Source of the DNA: Prochlorococcus sp. AG-363-J23 | GTDB taxonomy: Bacteria > Cyanobacteriota > Cyanobacteriia > PCC-6307 > Cyanobiaceae | Direction: 5' to 3' | NCBI GenBank assembly: GCA_003280245.1 | Contig: QCFN01000002.1 | Location: 1-64,000 of the forward strand | DNA length: 64,000 nucleotides | Shown here: in pieces, positions 36,938 to 45,932 of the stretch | Layout: each line of letters begins with the position of its first letter | Numbering within the stretch: position 1 is the first letter of the stretch | The notes under the pieces: generated by a model | Databases searched by the model: none | Seen by the model: only the letters and a program-made list of their open reading frames with translations | What the model was told of the DNA's origin: nothing | Position numbers and translations under genes: made by a program

Positions 36938-37348
36938 CTAAGCGGCATTTGGCCTCGTCTTTGGTTGTGGAAATTGATCTATCTCGGGGTCCCGAATGCC
37001 TTTTGCAGAAGCATCTTCCATGCTCCTGGCATCCATGCAGAGCAATTTCCGAAGTTTTGCAAAATTTGCGGCTTGGGAATCTCTTCCTTCTTGTGCAGCA
37101 CCAAATTCAGCTCTTTGTAGTACTTGATGAAGATGGGTAAGAAGGTAAGTGCTTATTACAGCGGACACAAGTACATCACTTCTCTCAAGCGAACGTTTTG
37201 ATTTTCTACTTCTGATTGGTGAGTTTATTGTTTTAGAGCAGTCCTCGGAAAGCTTTCTAGTTGAATTTTGTGAGGTTGTTGAATTAGTCATTGGAGCAAT
37301 TGTGGACATAGTGAGGAAATTTTTTCTTTGGACTTTTTGCTGATTCAT
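36938..37348 (-). CDS. Hypothetical protein
   Basis: A 136-residue polar, basic protein. The N-terminal 55 residues are rich in Ser, Thr, Asn, Lys and Arg, followed by one more structured part (SDVLVSAVISTYLLTHLHQVLQRAEFGAA). ATG at 37348 or an internal ATG (MSTIAP, 37309) could be the start. Two opposite-strand frames in the same place look less protein-like. No family is recognised. Confidence 0.5.
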   Translation of the reverse strand: MNQQKVQRKNFLTMSTIAPMTNSTTSQNSTRKLSEDCSKTINSPIRSRKSKRSLERSDVLVSAVISTYLLTHLHQVLQRAEFGAAQEGRDSQAANFAKLRKLLCMDARSMEDASAKGIRDPEIDQFPQPKTRPNAA

Positions 37349-37385
37349 AGGCGATTCATGTAATGGGAAGGACTTGGAAGAGGGC

Positions 37386-37448
37386 TAGCACTTGATGTGA
37401 TCATAGTCCTGGATACTATCCTTGCATATCTCTGTATAATAAGTGCTA
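37386..37448. repeat. 8-bp inverted repeat flanking a -10-like box upstream of the RHH gene
   Basis: TAGCACTT (37386-37393) returns as AAGTGCTA (37441-37448), an exact inverted pair 47 bases apart. The second copy directly follows TATAAT. This arrangement suits an operator for a DNA-binding protein, and the next gene encodes a ribbon-helix-helix protein. Confidence 0.4.
37435..37440 (+). promoter_or_regulatory. Candidate -10 box for the ribbon-helix-helix gene
   Basis: A perfect TATAAT lies 28 bases upstream of the GTG start at 37469. No clear -35 box is found at 16-18 bases, so another factor may be needed. The position favours the GTG start over the longer frame that begins at 37397, which would put the box inside the gene. 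Confidence 0.35.
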
Positions 37449-37468
37449 ACTATTACTTCTTGTGGGTC

Positions 37469-37774
37469 GTGGCTACCCGTCAAACTTCTTCAAGTGGCAA
37501 GCCAAAGTCCCCGAGGATTCAAGTTGTGCTTCCGGAGGACTTATGTTCTCGACTTTCATCTTTAGCTCAGCGAGAATCCAGGACTGTTAGCAATATGGCT
37601 AAAGTTCTGATTCAGCAGGGTGTTTACCGTTTGGAGCAAGAAGGCGCAAGTGTTTCCGTGGATTTGCCTCCTGATGTTTCAAGTACTGAAGGCTTTAGAT
37701 CTGCATTGGAAGTTCAAAAAACTCGGCGATTGAGGGGTGCACCAAGAAGATTGCGTTTTTACCGTAATCCTTGA
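37469..37774 (+). CDS. Ribbon-helix-helix (CopG-like) DNA-binding protein
   Basis: The 101-residue protein has an RHH pattern: strand RIQVVLPEDLCSRL, helix LSSLAQRES, turn RTVSNMAKVLIQQGVYRL. RHH proteins bind inverted repeats as dimers of dimers. The C-terminal part is basic (KTRRLRGAPRRLRF). I chose GTG at 37469; the 24 residues upstream in the longer frame are hydrophobic and overlap a -10-like box. No toxin-like partner is adjacent, so a transcription regulator is more likely than an antitoxin. Confidence 0.75.
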   Translation: MATRQTSSSGKPKSPRIQVVLPEDLCSRLSSLAQRESRTVSNMAKVLIQQGVYRLEQEGASVSVDLPPDVSSTEGFRSALEVQKTRRLRGAPRRLRFYRNP

Positions 37775-37797
37775 GAAATATTTTTCAGTGGATTTGA

Positions 37798-38949
37798 TTA
37801 ACTAGGTTTCGCCATAACCCCAAGTACACCAGACCTTCTAGCGCCTGTTATAGAAGAGGTTTTGTTGTAATGATTTTGACTATGCCACCATGCCAGTAAT
37901 GCTATTGCTAGAGGTTCACGTGCTTGGCATGGAATTCCAAGTTTGTTGATTGTGGTTACCCTTATCCCGCGACATCTCCGTTTGATTTCACTGACCAGAA
38001 AAGGATTTTTGGCGCCTCCTCCAGCTATGTATAAGACTATTGGACGAATAGATTCTCTTGCGTACAAGTTATCTATATCTTGGCCTATTACAGCTGCACT
38101 GAAGGCTGTGAGTGTTGCCATGATTTCTGGAGACTGTATATGGCCAGCAATACTCTTAAGATGTTTTAGTCGATGATATAAATCTGAGGAGCCGAATAGT
38201 TCTCGCCCGGTTGATTTGGGTGGAGTCTTTTGAAAGAACGGTTCTTGTAGCCAAAGGTTTATTGCTTCTTCATTAACTGAGCCTTTGCTAGCTGTATTTC
38301 CATCTTGGTCAAAGAGAAATCTACCTTGGCTTATTTTTTGCATTGCGAGATCCAATAAGCTATTTGCGGGGCCACAGTCCCATCCCAAGACAGATGAGCT
38401 TTGATTGGGTCCGCTTACCGGTGGAATGAACGTGAGATTGGCAATCCCGCCGAGGTTGACTAATGCTTGCCAGCCATAGGATTTCTTAATTAGAGCAGCA
38501 TCAGCAAGTGGTACTAATGGTGCACCATTACCTCCTAAAGCGAGATCTTTTGCTCTAAAGTCAAATATGACTGGACGCATGAGCAGTTGGGCTAGCAGAG
38601 GCCCCTGCAGTATTTGGAGGCTGCCACCTCGAATTTGGCCTTGTGGTGGCTTATGAAAAATGGTTTGTCCATGGCAACCGACAATTTCGGCAATGTGATT
38701 GGGATCACATGCTTTTGCTGCTTTTGCTTGTATTTCAGTTATTGATTCATTCAGATCAAGAATTTCATTATTTTTAATGGCTTTTCCTTGTTCAATTTCT
38801 ATGACTTGTTCTTGTAGGTATTTAGGGTAAGGGATTGAGAGAAGGTTTATGATTTTCCAATTAGGTTTACTAGGATTACCACTAAACTCCGCTAATACTG
38901 CATCTACACCATCAGCGCTAGTCCCGCTCATAAGTCCCAAAACAAGCAT
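37798..38949 (-). CDS. anmK: Anhydro-N-acetylmuramic acid kinase
   Basis: AnmK opens and phosphorylates anhydro-MurNAc to MurNAc-6-phosphate in cell-wall recycling. The ATP-phosphate loop GLMSGTSADG lies at residues 5-14 with the catalytic aspartate following (GVDAV), then GCHGQTIFH, VNLGGIANLTF and GWDCGPANSLLD, and GGGAKNPFL near residue 315. Length (383) is normal. It is five bases downstream of trkA but shows no functional link to it. NagZ-like protein is encoded at 11-13 kb. Confidence 0.94.
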   Translation of the reverse strand: MLVLGLMSGTSADGVDAVLAEFSGNPSKPNWKIINLLSIPYPKYLQEQVIEIEQGKAIKNNEILDLNESITEIQAKAAKACDPNHIAEIVGCHGQTIFHKPPQGQIRGGSLQILQGPLLAQLLMRPVIFDFRAKDLALGGNGAPLVPLADAALIKKSYGWQALVNLGGIANLTFIPPVSGPNQSSSVLGWDCGPANSLLDLAMQKISQGRFLFDQDGNTASKGSVNEEAINLWLQEPFFQKTPPKSTGRELFGSSDLYHRLKHLKSIAGHIQSPEIMATLTAFSAAVIGQDIDNLYARESIRPIVLYIAGGGAKNPFLVSEIKRRCRGIRVTTINKLGIPCQAREPLAIALLAWWHSQNHYNKTSSITGARRSGVLGVMAKPS

Positions 38950-38954
38950 GGGAT

Positions 38955-39659
38955 TTATGTTTTCGGCAATTTCTTTAGATCATTAGCTAAGCCCATGATC
39001 ACAAGAACATGATCTTGTTCAAGGATGTAACTTGCTGGAGGGTTGACGGTTAAACCTTTAGTAGGCCCAGCTGCTAGCACGTTGACTAAATAGTTTTTTC
39101 TCAGATTTAGATCTCGGAGTGAACGGCCAACAAACTCATCGGGAACTTTGATTTCATCGATACAGGTTTGATCGTCTAGTTCTAGTCGCTCCATTAGATT
39201 TGGACGAACCAACTCAAGGCCAAGCCTTTCTCCTTGCATCCTTGATGGGAAGACAACACGATCAGCTCCAACACGCTTCAGCATTTTTTCGTGAAGGTTA
39301 CTAGTTGCTCGTGCAATTACTTCGCGAACTTGACTTCCCTCACTGTCTTTCGCAAGTAGCGTTGTTGTGATACTGGCTTCAATTGGTTCGCTTATGCCAA
39401 CCACTACAGTGCCCATTTCGAGAACACCTGATTCGCGCATAGCTTCTTCGTCAGTACAGTCAACTACCCTGGCTTCGATGGAAGGCTCTAATTGACGCAG
39501 CTCTTCAATGGCTCGTTCAGAAGAGTCCACTGCAAGTACATCGGCTCCATTTCTGATTAGCTCACGACAAACCGCGCTACCAAAGCGGCCTATGCCAACT
39601 ACGGCAAATCCAAGGGAATCTGCTCCTTGCTGTGGAGACCATTGCCACCACTGATTCAT
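38955..39659 (-). CDS. trkA: Trk/Ktr potassium uptake regulator, NAD-binding (TrkA/KtrA type)
   Basis: A single-RCK protein of 234 residues. The RCK_N Rossmann domain starts with FAVVGIGRFGSAVCREL and the NAD-binding acidic residue follows in VLAVDSSERAIEEL. RCK_C fills the last 80 residues (VPDEFVGRSLRDLNLRKNYLVNVLAA). It gates the membrane subunit TrkH encoded 24 bases upstream on the same strand. Size corresponds to KtrA/C rather than the doubled E. coli TrkA. Confidence 0.93.
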   Translation of the reverse strand: MNQWWQWSPQQGADSLGFAVVGIGRFGSAVCRELIRNGADVLAVDSSERAIEELRQLEPSIEARVVDCTDEEAMRESGVLEMGTVVVGISEPIEASITTTLLAKDSEGSQVREVIARATSNLHEKMLKRVGADRVVFPSRMQGERLGLELVRPNLMERLELDDQTCIDEIKVPDEFVGRSLRDLNLRKNYLVNVLAAGPTKGLTVNPPASYILEQDHVLVIMGLANDLKKLPKT

Positions 39660-39683
39660 TGAACTTCCTCATTGGTACTTTGT

Positions 39684-41087
39684 TTAAACATAAAGATCCT
39701 CCTTTGGATAGCCGATGCGATTATGAAGGTGAGGTCTGTCTTGGTTTAAAGACTCCCATATCGCACTAAGGAGTAGAAGTATGCCAAGACGTCCTACAAA
39801 CATTCCAACTATTAGGATCAATTGACCAAAATGGCCTAGTTGCTTTGTAACTCCTAGATCAAATCCTACTGTCGCAAACGCAGAAATGCACGTAAATAGC
39901 ATTTCAAGGAAGGTAAATGGATTCTCTCTATTTATATTGGTTGATATGCTTAAAAGAAGGGCCATTATTAATATAAAAAGTAGAGATCCTACGGTTATTC
40001 CTACAGCTTTTAATACTACTTTATCTGAGACCTTACGGTTTCGAATAACTACTTCATCTTGTCCACGCAAAGTTGACCTTGTTGCAGCCATAAGTGCTGC
40101 TAATGTAGTTGTTTTAATCCCTCCTCCAGTGCCCCCGGGACTGGCTCCAATAAACATCAAGGCCATTAGTAATAGAAGTCCTGAATCAGAAATATTGCTT
40201 AGTGATAGATCAAAAACTGTAAATCCAGCAGTTCGTGCGCTGATTGATTGAAACATTGCACTAGAGATTCTTTCTGGCCAGTGGATAGATAAGAAGTGTT
40301 CCCCATGACCTAGCGATTCAGTAATTAATAACCCAAATGTCCCAATTAGAATAAGAAGTATTGAAGTACGAAGTACCAGGCGAGTATGAAGGCTTAATGT
40401 TCGGCGATTTAGATGTTTGCGATTACTCCATATATCACTAGTTACTCTCCATCCTAAACCACCTAAAATTATTAAAATCAAAATTACTATGTTTACTATC
40501 CAATTACTTCGATATTGACCAAGACTGTCTTCCCATAGTCCGAAACCAGCATTATTGTATGCAGAAATGCTATGAAATATCGCAGCCCAGAGTCTTTCTC
40601 CTTGATTTGGAATGTCATTGAAGCCAAATGAATAAAGAACACTGGCTCCAATGAGGATTAAAACAGCAGCTGTGGCAACAATTCCTTGGAATGTTTTACC
40701 TACTCCACCGACTCCAAACTCATCTAGGGTTTTGCCACGATCCAAACGACATCTAAGTTCTGTTCCACGTACTACAAAGCCTTGTAGAAAAGTTGTAATT
40801 GCCATTAAGCCAAGTCCTCCTATTAGCAGCATTGAAGCGAGTACACCTTGCCCCAAAATTGTGAGATCTTTGTTTACATCAATTATGCTTAAACCAGTCA
40901 CGGTGACTGCTGAAGTGGCTGTAAAGAATGCTTCCCACAAGCCAACTTTTGCATTTGAGCATAATGGACTTGAGAGCAATATTGTCCCTAGGGTTATTAT
41001 TAATAAACCTGTTACAACTGTGAATTGTGGCACAGATAGACGTCTGTACCAATCTTGGGTGCGATAAACAGCTTTTCTAAATGGCAC
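39684..41087 (-). CDS. trkH: Trk/Ktr-type potassium/sodium transporter, membrane subunit
   Basis: A polytopic 467-residue transporter of the SKT superfamily with four M1-P-M2 repeats. Selectivity-filter-like loops are seen, for example TATSAVTVTGLSII, SISAYNNAGFGLW, SARTAGFTVFDL and ISAFATVGFDLG, each with the conserved glycine. It imports K+ with the RCK protein encoded just downstream. KtrB/NtpJ-type naming is equally valid. A 103-base gap separates it from the SLC13 gene. Confidence 0.92.
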   Translation of the reverse strand: MPFRKAVYRTQDWYRRLSVPQFTVVTGLLIITLGTILLSSPLCSNAKVGLWEAFFTATSAVTVTGLSIIDVNKDLTILGQGVLASMLLIGGLGLMAITTFLQGFVVRGTELRCRLDRGKTLDEFGVGGVGKTFQGIVATAAVLILIGASVLYSFGFNDIPNQGERLWAAIFHSISAYNNAGFGLWEDSLGQYRSNWIVNIVILILIILGGLGWRVTSDIWSNRKHLNRRTLSLHTRLVLRTSILLILIGTFGLLITESLGHGEHFLSIHWPERISSAMFQSISARTAGFTVFDLSLSNISDSGLLLLMALMFIGASPGGTGGGIKTTTLAALMAATRSTLRGQDEVVIRNRKVSDKVVLKAVGITVGSLLFILIMALLLSISTNINRENPFTFLEMLFTCISAFATVGFDLGVTKQLGHFGQLILIVGMFVGRLGILLLLSAIWESLNQDRPHLHNRIGYPKEDLYV

Positions 41088-41190
41088 CTTAGGGTTCCTG
41101 ATTAAAAATAAACAGTGTTAAAAATGGGAAGAAATAGTTTTCCAAAATAGCTCTTTTAGGATATTTCAGGAATTGACCAGGTCTTGCTTC

Positions 41191-43011
41191 TTAGTATTGC
41201 CAAAGGATTAGAGCTGGAACAATCAGTGTCATTAAGACTGTTAGCCCGGCACCATAGCGTGTTACATCGAGGAAGCGGTAGCGGCCTGGACCAAAAACCA
41301 TCAGATTTGTTTGATATCCCATAGGTGTAAGAAAAGATTGACTTGCACCAAATAGCACTGTAATTAGCAATGCTTCAGGAGCGAGGCCAAGGCTTGGAGA
41401 TAGTTGTGTCGCTACTGGAGCTAATAATGCAACTGAGGCAGCATTGCTAATTACCTGGGTAAAAATTGTTGTTGCAAGAAAGATAATCAATAGAGAACTA
41501 TAGGTTGGCAAATCTACTAACAAATTTTCTAAGTTTCTTGCGAAGGCATCTGCGAGTCCAGTGCTTTGCATTGCAACACTAAAACTAGAAAGTGAACCAA
41601 GTAACAACAAAACATCTAGACGTATAGACTTTTGCAATTCACCTGGTCTTAGGCAGCCTCCAGCTACCATCCCAATTGCAGCAAGAAGAACAGCTGCGAC
41701 TAAGGGTAATGGTGATATTGTTGGCAAAATAAGCATCGCTAAGCTAATAAATATAGCTAATGGTTTTTGACGAGTCGTTGGTAGATCGCTTTCTAATTGA
41801 TCTAGAACAAGCAAATCATTACTTGCTTGTAGACCCCTGATTGAATCAATAGGAGCTTGAAGTAGAAGTACGTCTCCTTCCCTTAGTACAGCTTGACCCA
41901 ACCTTTCTTGAACTGTTTGTTGACCACGCCTGAGAGCTAGTACAGTTGCATTATGACGTTGCCTAAATCTGAGCTCTCTAAGGCTTGCACCAGCAAGTGT
42001 TGAACTCGCTGGTAATAGTACTTCTACGGTTTTTTGTCCTTCGTCTGGATTCGTGGCAAAAGTTTTTTTGGAAGTATTGTTATTATTTACTTCATCTGTT
42101 GCTACTTGAACAGTGTGTTCTTGTTGAAGCCGTAAGAGATCTGCTCGCGTAATTCGTACTAGCAATCTATCTCCTGGTTCAAATTTTCGATCTGCGAGTG
42201 GTGGGATAAGACGTTCTTTCCCCCTTTGCACTTCAAGAACATCTACGTCAAAACGCCTTTGCAAGCGACTGTTGTGAAGAGATTGACCAACTAGGTGTGA
42301 ATCATGCGGAATGGTCACCTCGGTAAAGTAGCCAATGCGATCTTTATTGCCGGTTAATTGGTTGATGTCTTTTCCTCGATCAGGTAAAAGTGATTGAGGA
42401 GTAAGCAGTAGATATATTGTTCCTATTAACCATATAGGAACACCGATCGCTGTGAAGCTAAACAAATGTAATGACCCATAACCTAGTTGTTCGCTAATGT
42501 CACTGACGAGAAGATTGACTGAACTTCCAAGTAATGTGATTGTTCCTCCCAATACTGTTGCAAATGAAAGAGGGAGCAAAACTTTTGAAGGAGAGAGATT
42601 GCGACGATGACACCAATCTTCAATGACTGGGAGTAGGGATGCAACGATAGGTGTGTTTGGTACTACTCCTGATATTGGAGCTACAACTAAACCCATTAAT
42701 GCTATGAGATGACGCGGAGTACGTATTCGTTCTGAAGCCACTAATTCTCTTAGACGGTCTAAAGCGCCACTACGAAATAACCCTGCGGAGACTGCGAAGA
42801 GTCCCATTAATGTGATGAGAGCGGGACTCCCAAATCCTGCCAAAGCTTTTTGAGGACTTAAGACCCCACTGGCTATTAAAAGGGACATGCTCAGCAGTCC
42901 AGTTAGCTCGGGTGCGAGTATGCCGCTAATAAATAGAATTACTGCTAAAAATAAGATGGCCAGTGTTATCAGGGCCTGGTGGTTTTGAAGGATGATGCTT
43001 AATTCAGCCAT
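41191..43011 (-). CDS. SLC13/DASS-type anion transporter with two RCK_C (TrkA-C) domains
   Basis: A 606-residue membrane protein. N- and C-terminal transmembrane blocks (about 15-210 and 410-606) enclose a soluble insert holding two TrkA-C domains (about 225-295, VTIPHDSHLVGQSLHNSRL; and 330-395, VLLPASSTLAGASLRELRFRQRHNATVLAL). The SLC13 features VVPNTPIVASLLPVI and ISNAASVALLAPVA match. This is the SAC1/SLT-type group, often sulfate or other divalent anion transporters, but the substrate is not established. Confidence 0.87.
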   Translation of the reverse strand: MAELSIILQNHQALITLAILFLAVILFISGILAPELTGLLSMSLLIASGVLSPQKALAGFGSPALITLMGLFAVSAGLFRSGALDRLRELVASERIRTPRHLIALMGLVVAPISGVVPNTPIVASLLPVIEDWCHRRNLSPSKVLLPLSFATVLGGTITLLGSSVNLLVSDISEQLGYGSLHLFSFTAIGVPIWLIGTIYLLLTPQSLLPDRGKDINQLTGNKDRIGYFTEVTIPHDSHLVGQSLHNSRLQRRFDVDVLEVQRGKERLIPPLADRKFEPGDRLLVRITRADLLRLQQEHTVQVATDEVNNNNTSKKTFATNPDEGQKTVEVLLPASSTLAGASLRELRFRQRHNATVLALRRGQQTVQERLGQAVLREGDVLLLQAPIDSIRGLQASNDLLVLDQLESDLPTTRQKPLAIFISLAMLILPTISPLPLVAAVLLAAIGMVAGGCLRPGELQKSIRLDVLLLLGSLSSFSVAMQSTGLADAFARNLENLLVDLPTYSSLLIIFLATTIFTQVISNAASVALLAPVATQLSPSLGLAPEALLITVLFGASQSFLTPMGYQTNLMVFGPGRYRFLDVTRYGAGLTVLMTLIVPALILWQY

Positions 43012-43050
43012 CGGGGTTGTAAAGCTTTTGGATTTAGCAGTTTTTGAGGC

Positions 43051-44712
43051 TTATGCCTCTTGACTCCAAAATTGGTTAAGGAGAGAGTTTTTCAAACCTT
43101 GTATACCTGCTCCAGAAATAGCAGAGATATAAATCACCTTTGGATCAATTAGGTGAACTGCATCTATTTCGCTGCTATTACATCGATCAATTTGATTGGC
43201 GACCAGTTGGCGATTTGACTTTGTCCCTATGGAATCCAATAGATAATTCACAGTTTTCAATTGTTCTGGCCAATGATGATCTCCTAAGTCAACCACTATA
43301 AGAATTAAGTTTGCTTCAAGTGTTTCTTCAAGTGTTGCTCTAAAGGCTTCTAAAAGAGTATCAGGTAATTCTTGAATAAAACCAACAGTGTCTGTAATGA
43401 GAAGTTCATAAGGAGCTAGCCCTTGTCTGGGCAGGGTAAGGCGTCGAGTTGTTGGGTCCAAAGTTGCAAAAAGCTTGTTCTCGGTATGAACTTGTCTGTA
43501 TTTATTAGTAGGGCATAGAGCATTAAGGAGTGAGGATTTACCTGCATTGGTATATCCTACTAGTGCAATTTTTGGAATTCCTTGACGACCTTTTCTTAGC
43601 CTGACTCTATGTTGTTCAATCTGCTTCATTTCTTTAATTAAATATTTAATACGTCTGGCTATTGCTCTTTTATCTTTCTCAAGTTGTGTTTCACCTGGGC
43701 CTCGAGTCCCTATCCCACCTCCTTGACGAGAAAGGGAATGACCTCTGCCAATTAATCTAGGTAAGCGATATCGAAGTTGAGCCAGTTCAACCTGCAGCCG
43801 ACCCGCTGAACTTGATGCTCTCTGGGCAAAGATGTCAAGTATTAGTTCACTCCGATCCGCAACGGCACAGTCCAGCCATTCTTCGAGATTCCTTGCTTGA
43901 GCAGGGGTGAGCTCACGATCAGTGATTACTAAAGAAACCTTGTGGCGTCGGATTTCCAAGGCTACTTCTTGCAGTTTCCCTATCCCCCATATTGTTTGTG
44001 GATTGTGCCCCCCCTTTTTTTGTTGTGCTACAGCAACGGGTTCAACTCCAGCACTGCGCACTAAACTTTCAAGTTCGCTTAAATGCCTTTCAGAGTTTCT
44101 TGAATTAGTCTCTATTTGGATCAAAAGAAGTACCCTTTCTGTGGCCTTTATGTTGTGATCAGCTTTCAGATTCTTTGTTTCTATAGATGATTTATCTCTT
44201 TTAAGGATCTCGTTTAATTTGCCAGATGTAACAAGAGTCCAGCCTGATATCTCATGAGAATTTGGCTTGAATATGTAGGCATTTTTCTGCCTATTCTTGT
44301 TGATTGATGGATCAAAAATAAGCCATGAAATGAGATCGAGACCTAGTGCTATCGTTGCATCTTTCTGATGAGGAGTGATAATCTCTTTGTTTCTATATAT
44401 TTGACAACTGATTAATCTCCGACTTCTTAACTTTTTGCGTGGTGAGTCAGGAAGATGAGAGAGAATGTTTTGTGATTTATCTAGTGGCCCTACCCAAAGC
44501 AATTTACATAAACCACGAGCGTCAATAATTAAGTGTAAGGATTTTTGTAGATTCAGTACTTCTTGAGCTAGTAACTCTAGGATTGCTATATCTACTTCCC
44601 CTGTAGAAAAATGTCTTCTGTGGCTTATATTTGCAAGTCTTTTCTGTTGAGATGGACGAAGTCCTTTTAGTCGCCCTGCTAGGTGAGCTTGTTTCAATGG
44701 CTTAATAGCCAT
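43051..44712 (-). CDS. hflX: GTPase HflX with long N-terminal extension
   Basis: HflX binds the 50S subunit and splits stalled ribosomes. The glycine-rich helical domain has GIGKLQEV (about 243-250) and GGGIGTRGPGETQLEKDKR (331-349), and the G domain has GYTNAGKSS (386-394), TLDPTTRRL and DTVGF (441-445). The protein is 553 residues, about 120 longer than E. coli HflX; the extra part lies before residue 190 and contains IDARGLCKLLWVG. The first bases overlap the 3' end of the upstream ndbB-like gene by 19 bases. Confidence 0.94.
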   Translation of the reverse strand: MAIKPLKQAHLAGRLKGLRPSQQKRLANISHRRHFSTGEVDIAILELLAQEVLNLQKSLHLIIDARGLCKLLWVGPLDKSQNILSHLPDSPRKKLRSRRLISCQIYRNKEIITPHQKDATIALGLDLISWLIFDPSINKNRQKNAYIFKPNSHEISGWTLVTSGKLNEILKRDKSSIETKNLKADHNIKATERVLLLIQIETNSRNSERHLSELESLVRSAGVEPVAVAQQKKGGHNPQTIWGIGKLQEVALEIRRHKVSLVITDRELTPAQARNLEEWLDCAVADRSELILDIFAQRASSSAGRLQVELAQLRYRLPRLIGRGHSLSRQGGGIGTRGPGETQLEKDKRAIARRIKYLIKEMKQIEQHRVRLRKGRQGIPKIALVGYTNAGKSSLLNALCPTNKYRQVHTENKLFATLDPTTRRLTLPRQGLAPYELLITDTVGFIQELPDTLLEAFRATLEETLEANLILIVVDLGDHHWPEQLKTVNYLLDSIGTKSNRQLVANQIDRCNSSEIDAVHLIDPKVIYISAISGAGIQGLKNSLLNQFWSQEA

Positions 44713-45878
44713 GAACTAGTTGATTTTATTCTTAGAAAAAAGTCAGGCATTCTTCTCAGGTATGTTAATCGACGGAGTTTATATGCTAATGGACCTGCAA
44801 GAGTTAGTCCCATAGCTGTAATACTTGCTTCTCCTATCCCAAGGCTAAGCATTTCTCCAAGATCTTTAAATTTAAACTTTTCAAAATCTGTCCCATTTTC
44901 ATTGGCCATTAAATTTTTGGCTACTATCTCCGCCTGCTGGATTGCTACTTGTGCATTATTTGGCAATGGATTTTTTGAATCAAATGCGACGTCTCCTAAG
45001 GCAAAAAAGTTGGTGTGATTTTTTACCTGACAAAACTCGTTGATAGGTAGGCATGAGTTTTGAAGTTCGATCTTTGGACAAATAGAAGGCAACATAGGTT
45101 GGAATCCTGTTGCTAAAATTAGTCCATCATGCTTTAAAAATGAAAGAGTCTTTTTGCTATTGATATTTGTTTGAAGTTCTATCTGATGTGCTTTGGCTGA
45201 TAATATTTCAGTTAAAAAGTGAGTTTCAATATTTTTTTTATTCAAAGCATTTTCAGCTTGCTCCCGGTTAAAAGACTTGGCTTTGGGAAGAATCTTGTCA
45301 CCTATCTCAATTAGATGTACTTGATTCTGTTTATTTATTAGGTCTGCAATTTTGCTAGCTAGTTCTATCCCTGACCACCCAGCTCCTACTACTATCAAAT
45401 TTTTGGACTCTTCAGTAGAATTAATTTTTTTTATTTTGCGCTTAAGTTTTTCAACATCATCAAGATTTGCAAATGTTAAGAAATTTCCGGATATTTTGGA
45501 TCCTGTAATTTTTGGTATTGAACCAGTGCAAACAACAATTTGATTGTATTTAATAGACAACTCAGATGACGTAGTGACTATTTGGCTTGAGGTGTTAATT
45601 GTTGTTACTTTGTCCTTTATGACAGATATCCCACGCTTGCTAAGCAATGTTCGGTAAGTCGGTGCTATTTCCCAGGATTGAACTTCATTGCTGAGTAGTT
45701 CATATAGGAGAGGCTGGAAAATGAATTGTGATTTGGTGTCGATAAGTGTAATAGCAGGTCTTGGCTGAATTCGACTTAAGGCAAGAGCAGTTGTTAGCCC
45801 GCCGAAACCGCCTCCTATGATGATAATTCCTGTCGAGGGCGAAGCGTTTTTGACCATAATTACAAGGGTCCTCGACAT
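44694..45878 (-). CDS. ndbB: Type II NAD(P)H dehydrogenase (NDH-2)
   Basis: A single-subunit flavoprotein that passes electrons from NAD(P)H to quinone without proton pumping. FAD motif GGGFGG is at residues 22-27, the second nucleotide site is VVGAGWSGIELASKI (about 163-177), and FALGDVAF marks the FAD end motif. The C-terminal membrane-binding helix region follows the QAEIVAKNLM helix. ATG at 45878 or 45857 (MVKNASP) may be the start. The gene symbol follows cyanobacterial use for NDH-2 and the paralogue letter is uncertain. Confidence 0.82.
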   Translation of the reverse strand: MSRTLVIMVKNASPSTGIIIIGGGFGGLTTALALSRIQPRPAITLIDTKSQFIFQPLLYELLSNEVQSWEIAPTYRTLLSKRGISVIKDKVTTINTSSQIVTTSSELSIKYNQIVVCTGSIPKITGSKISGNFLTFANLDDVEKLKRKIKKINSTEESKNLIVVGAGWSGIELASKIADLINKQNQVHLIEIGDKILPKAKSFNREQAENALNKKNIETHFLTEILSAKAHQIELQTNINSKKTLSFLKHDGLILATGFQPMLPSICPKIELQNSCLPINEFCQVKNHTNFFALGDVAFDSKNPLPNNAQVAIQQAEIVAKNLMANENGTDFEKFKFKDLGEMLSLGIGEASITAMGLTLAGPLAYKLRRLTYLRRMPDFFLRIKSTSSWLLSH

Positions 45879-45932
45879 GGTTTAAGGAACCCTAAACAAA
45901 GTATTGGAAACATGACGGAGCAAGATGGGTAA

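Noticed and set aside
36922..37343. Two plus-strand frames (36922-37140 and 37149-37343) opposite the 136-residue hypothetical gene
   Set aside because: The minus-strand frame is longer, covers both and has a more protein-like composition; the plus-strand frames look like shadows. Neither strand has a family match, so this is a judgement call.
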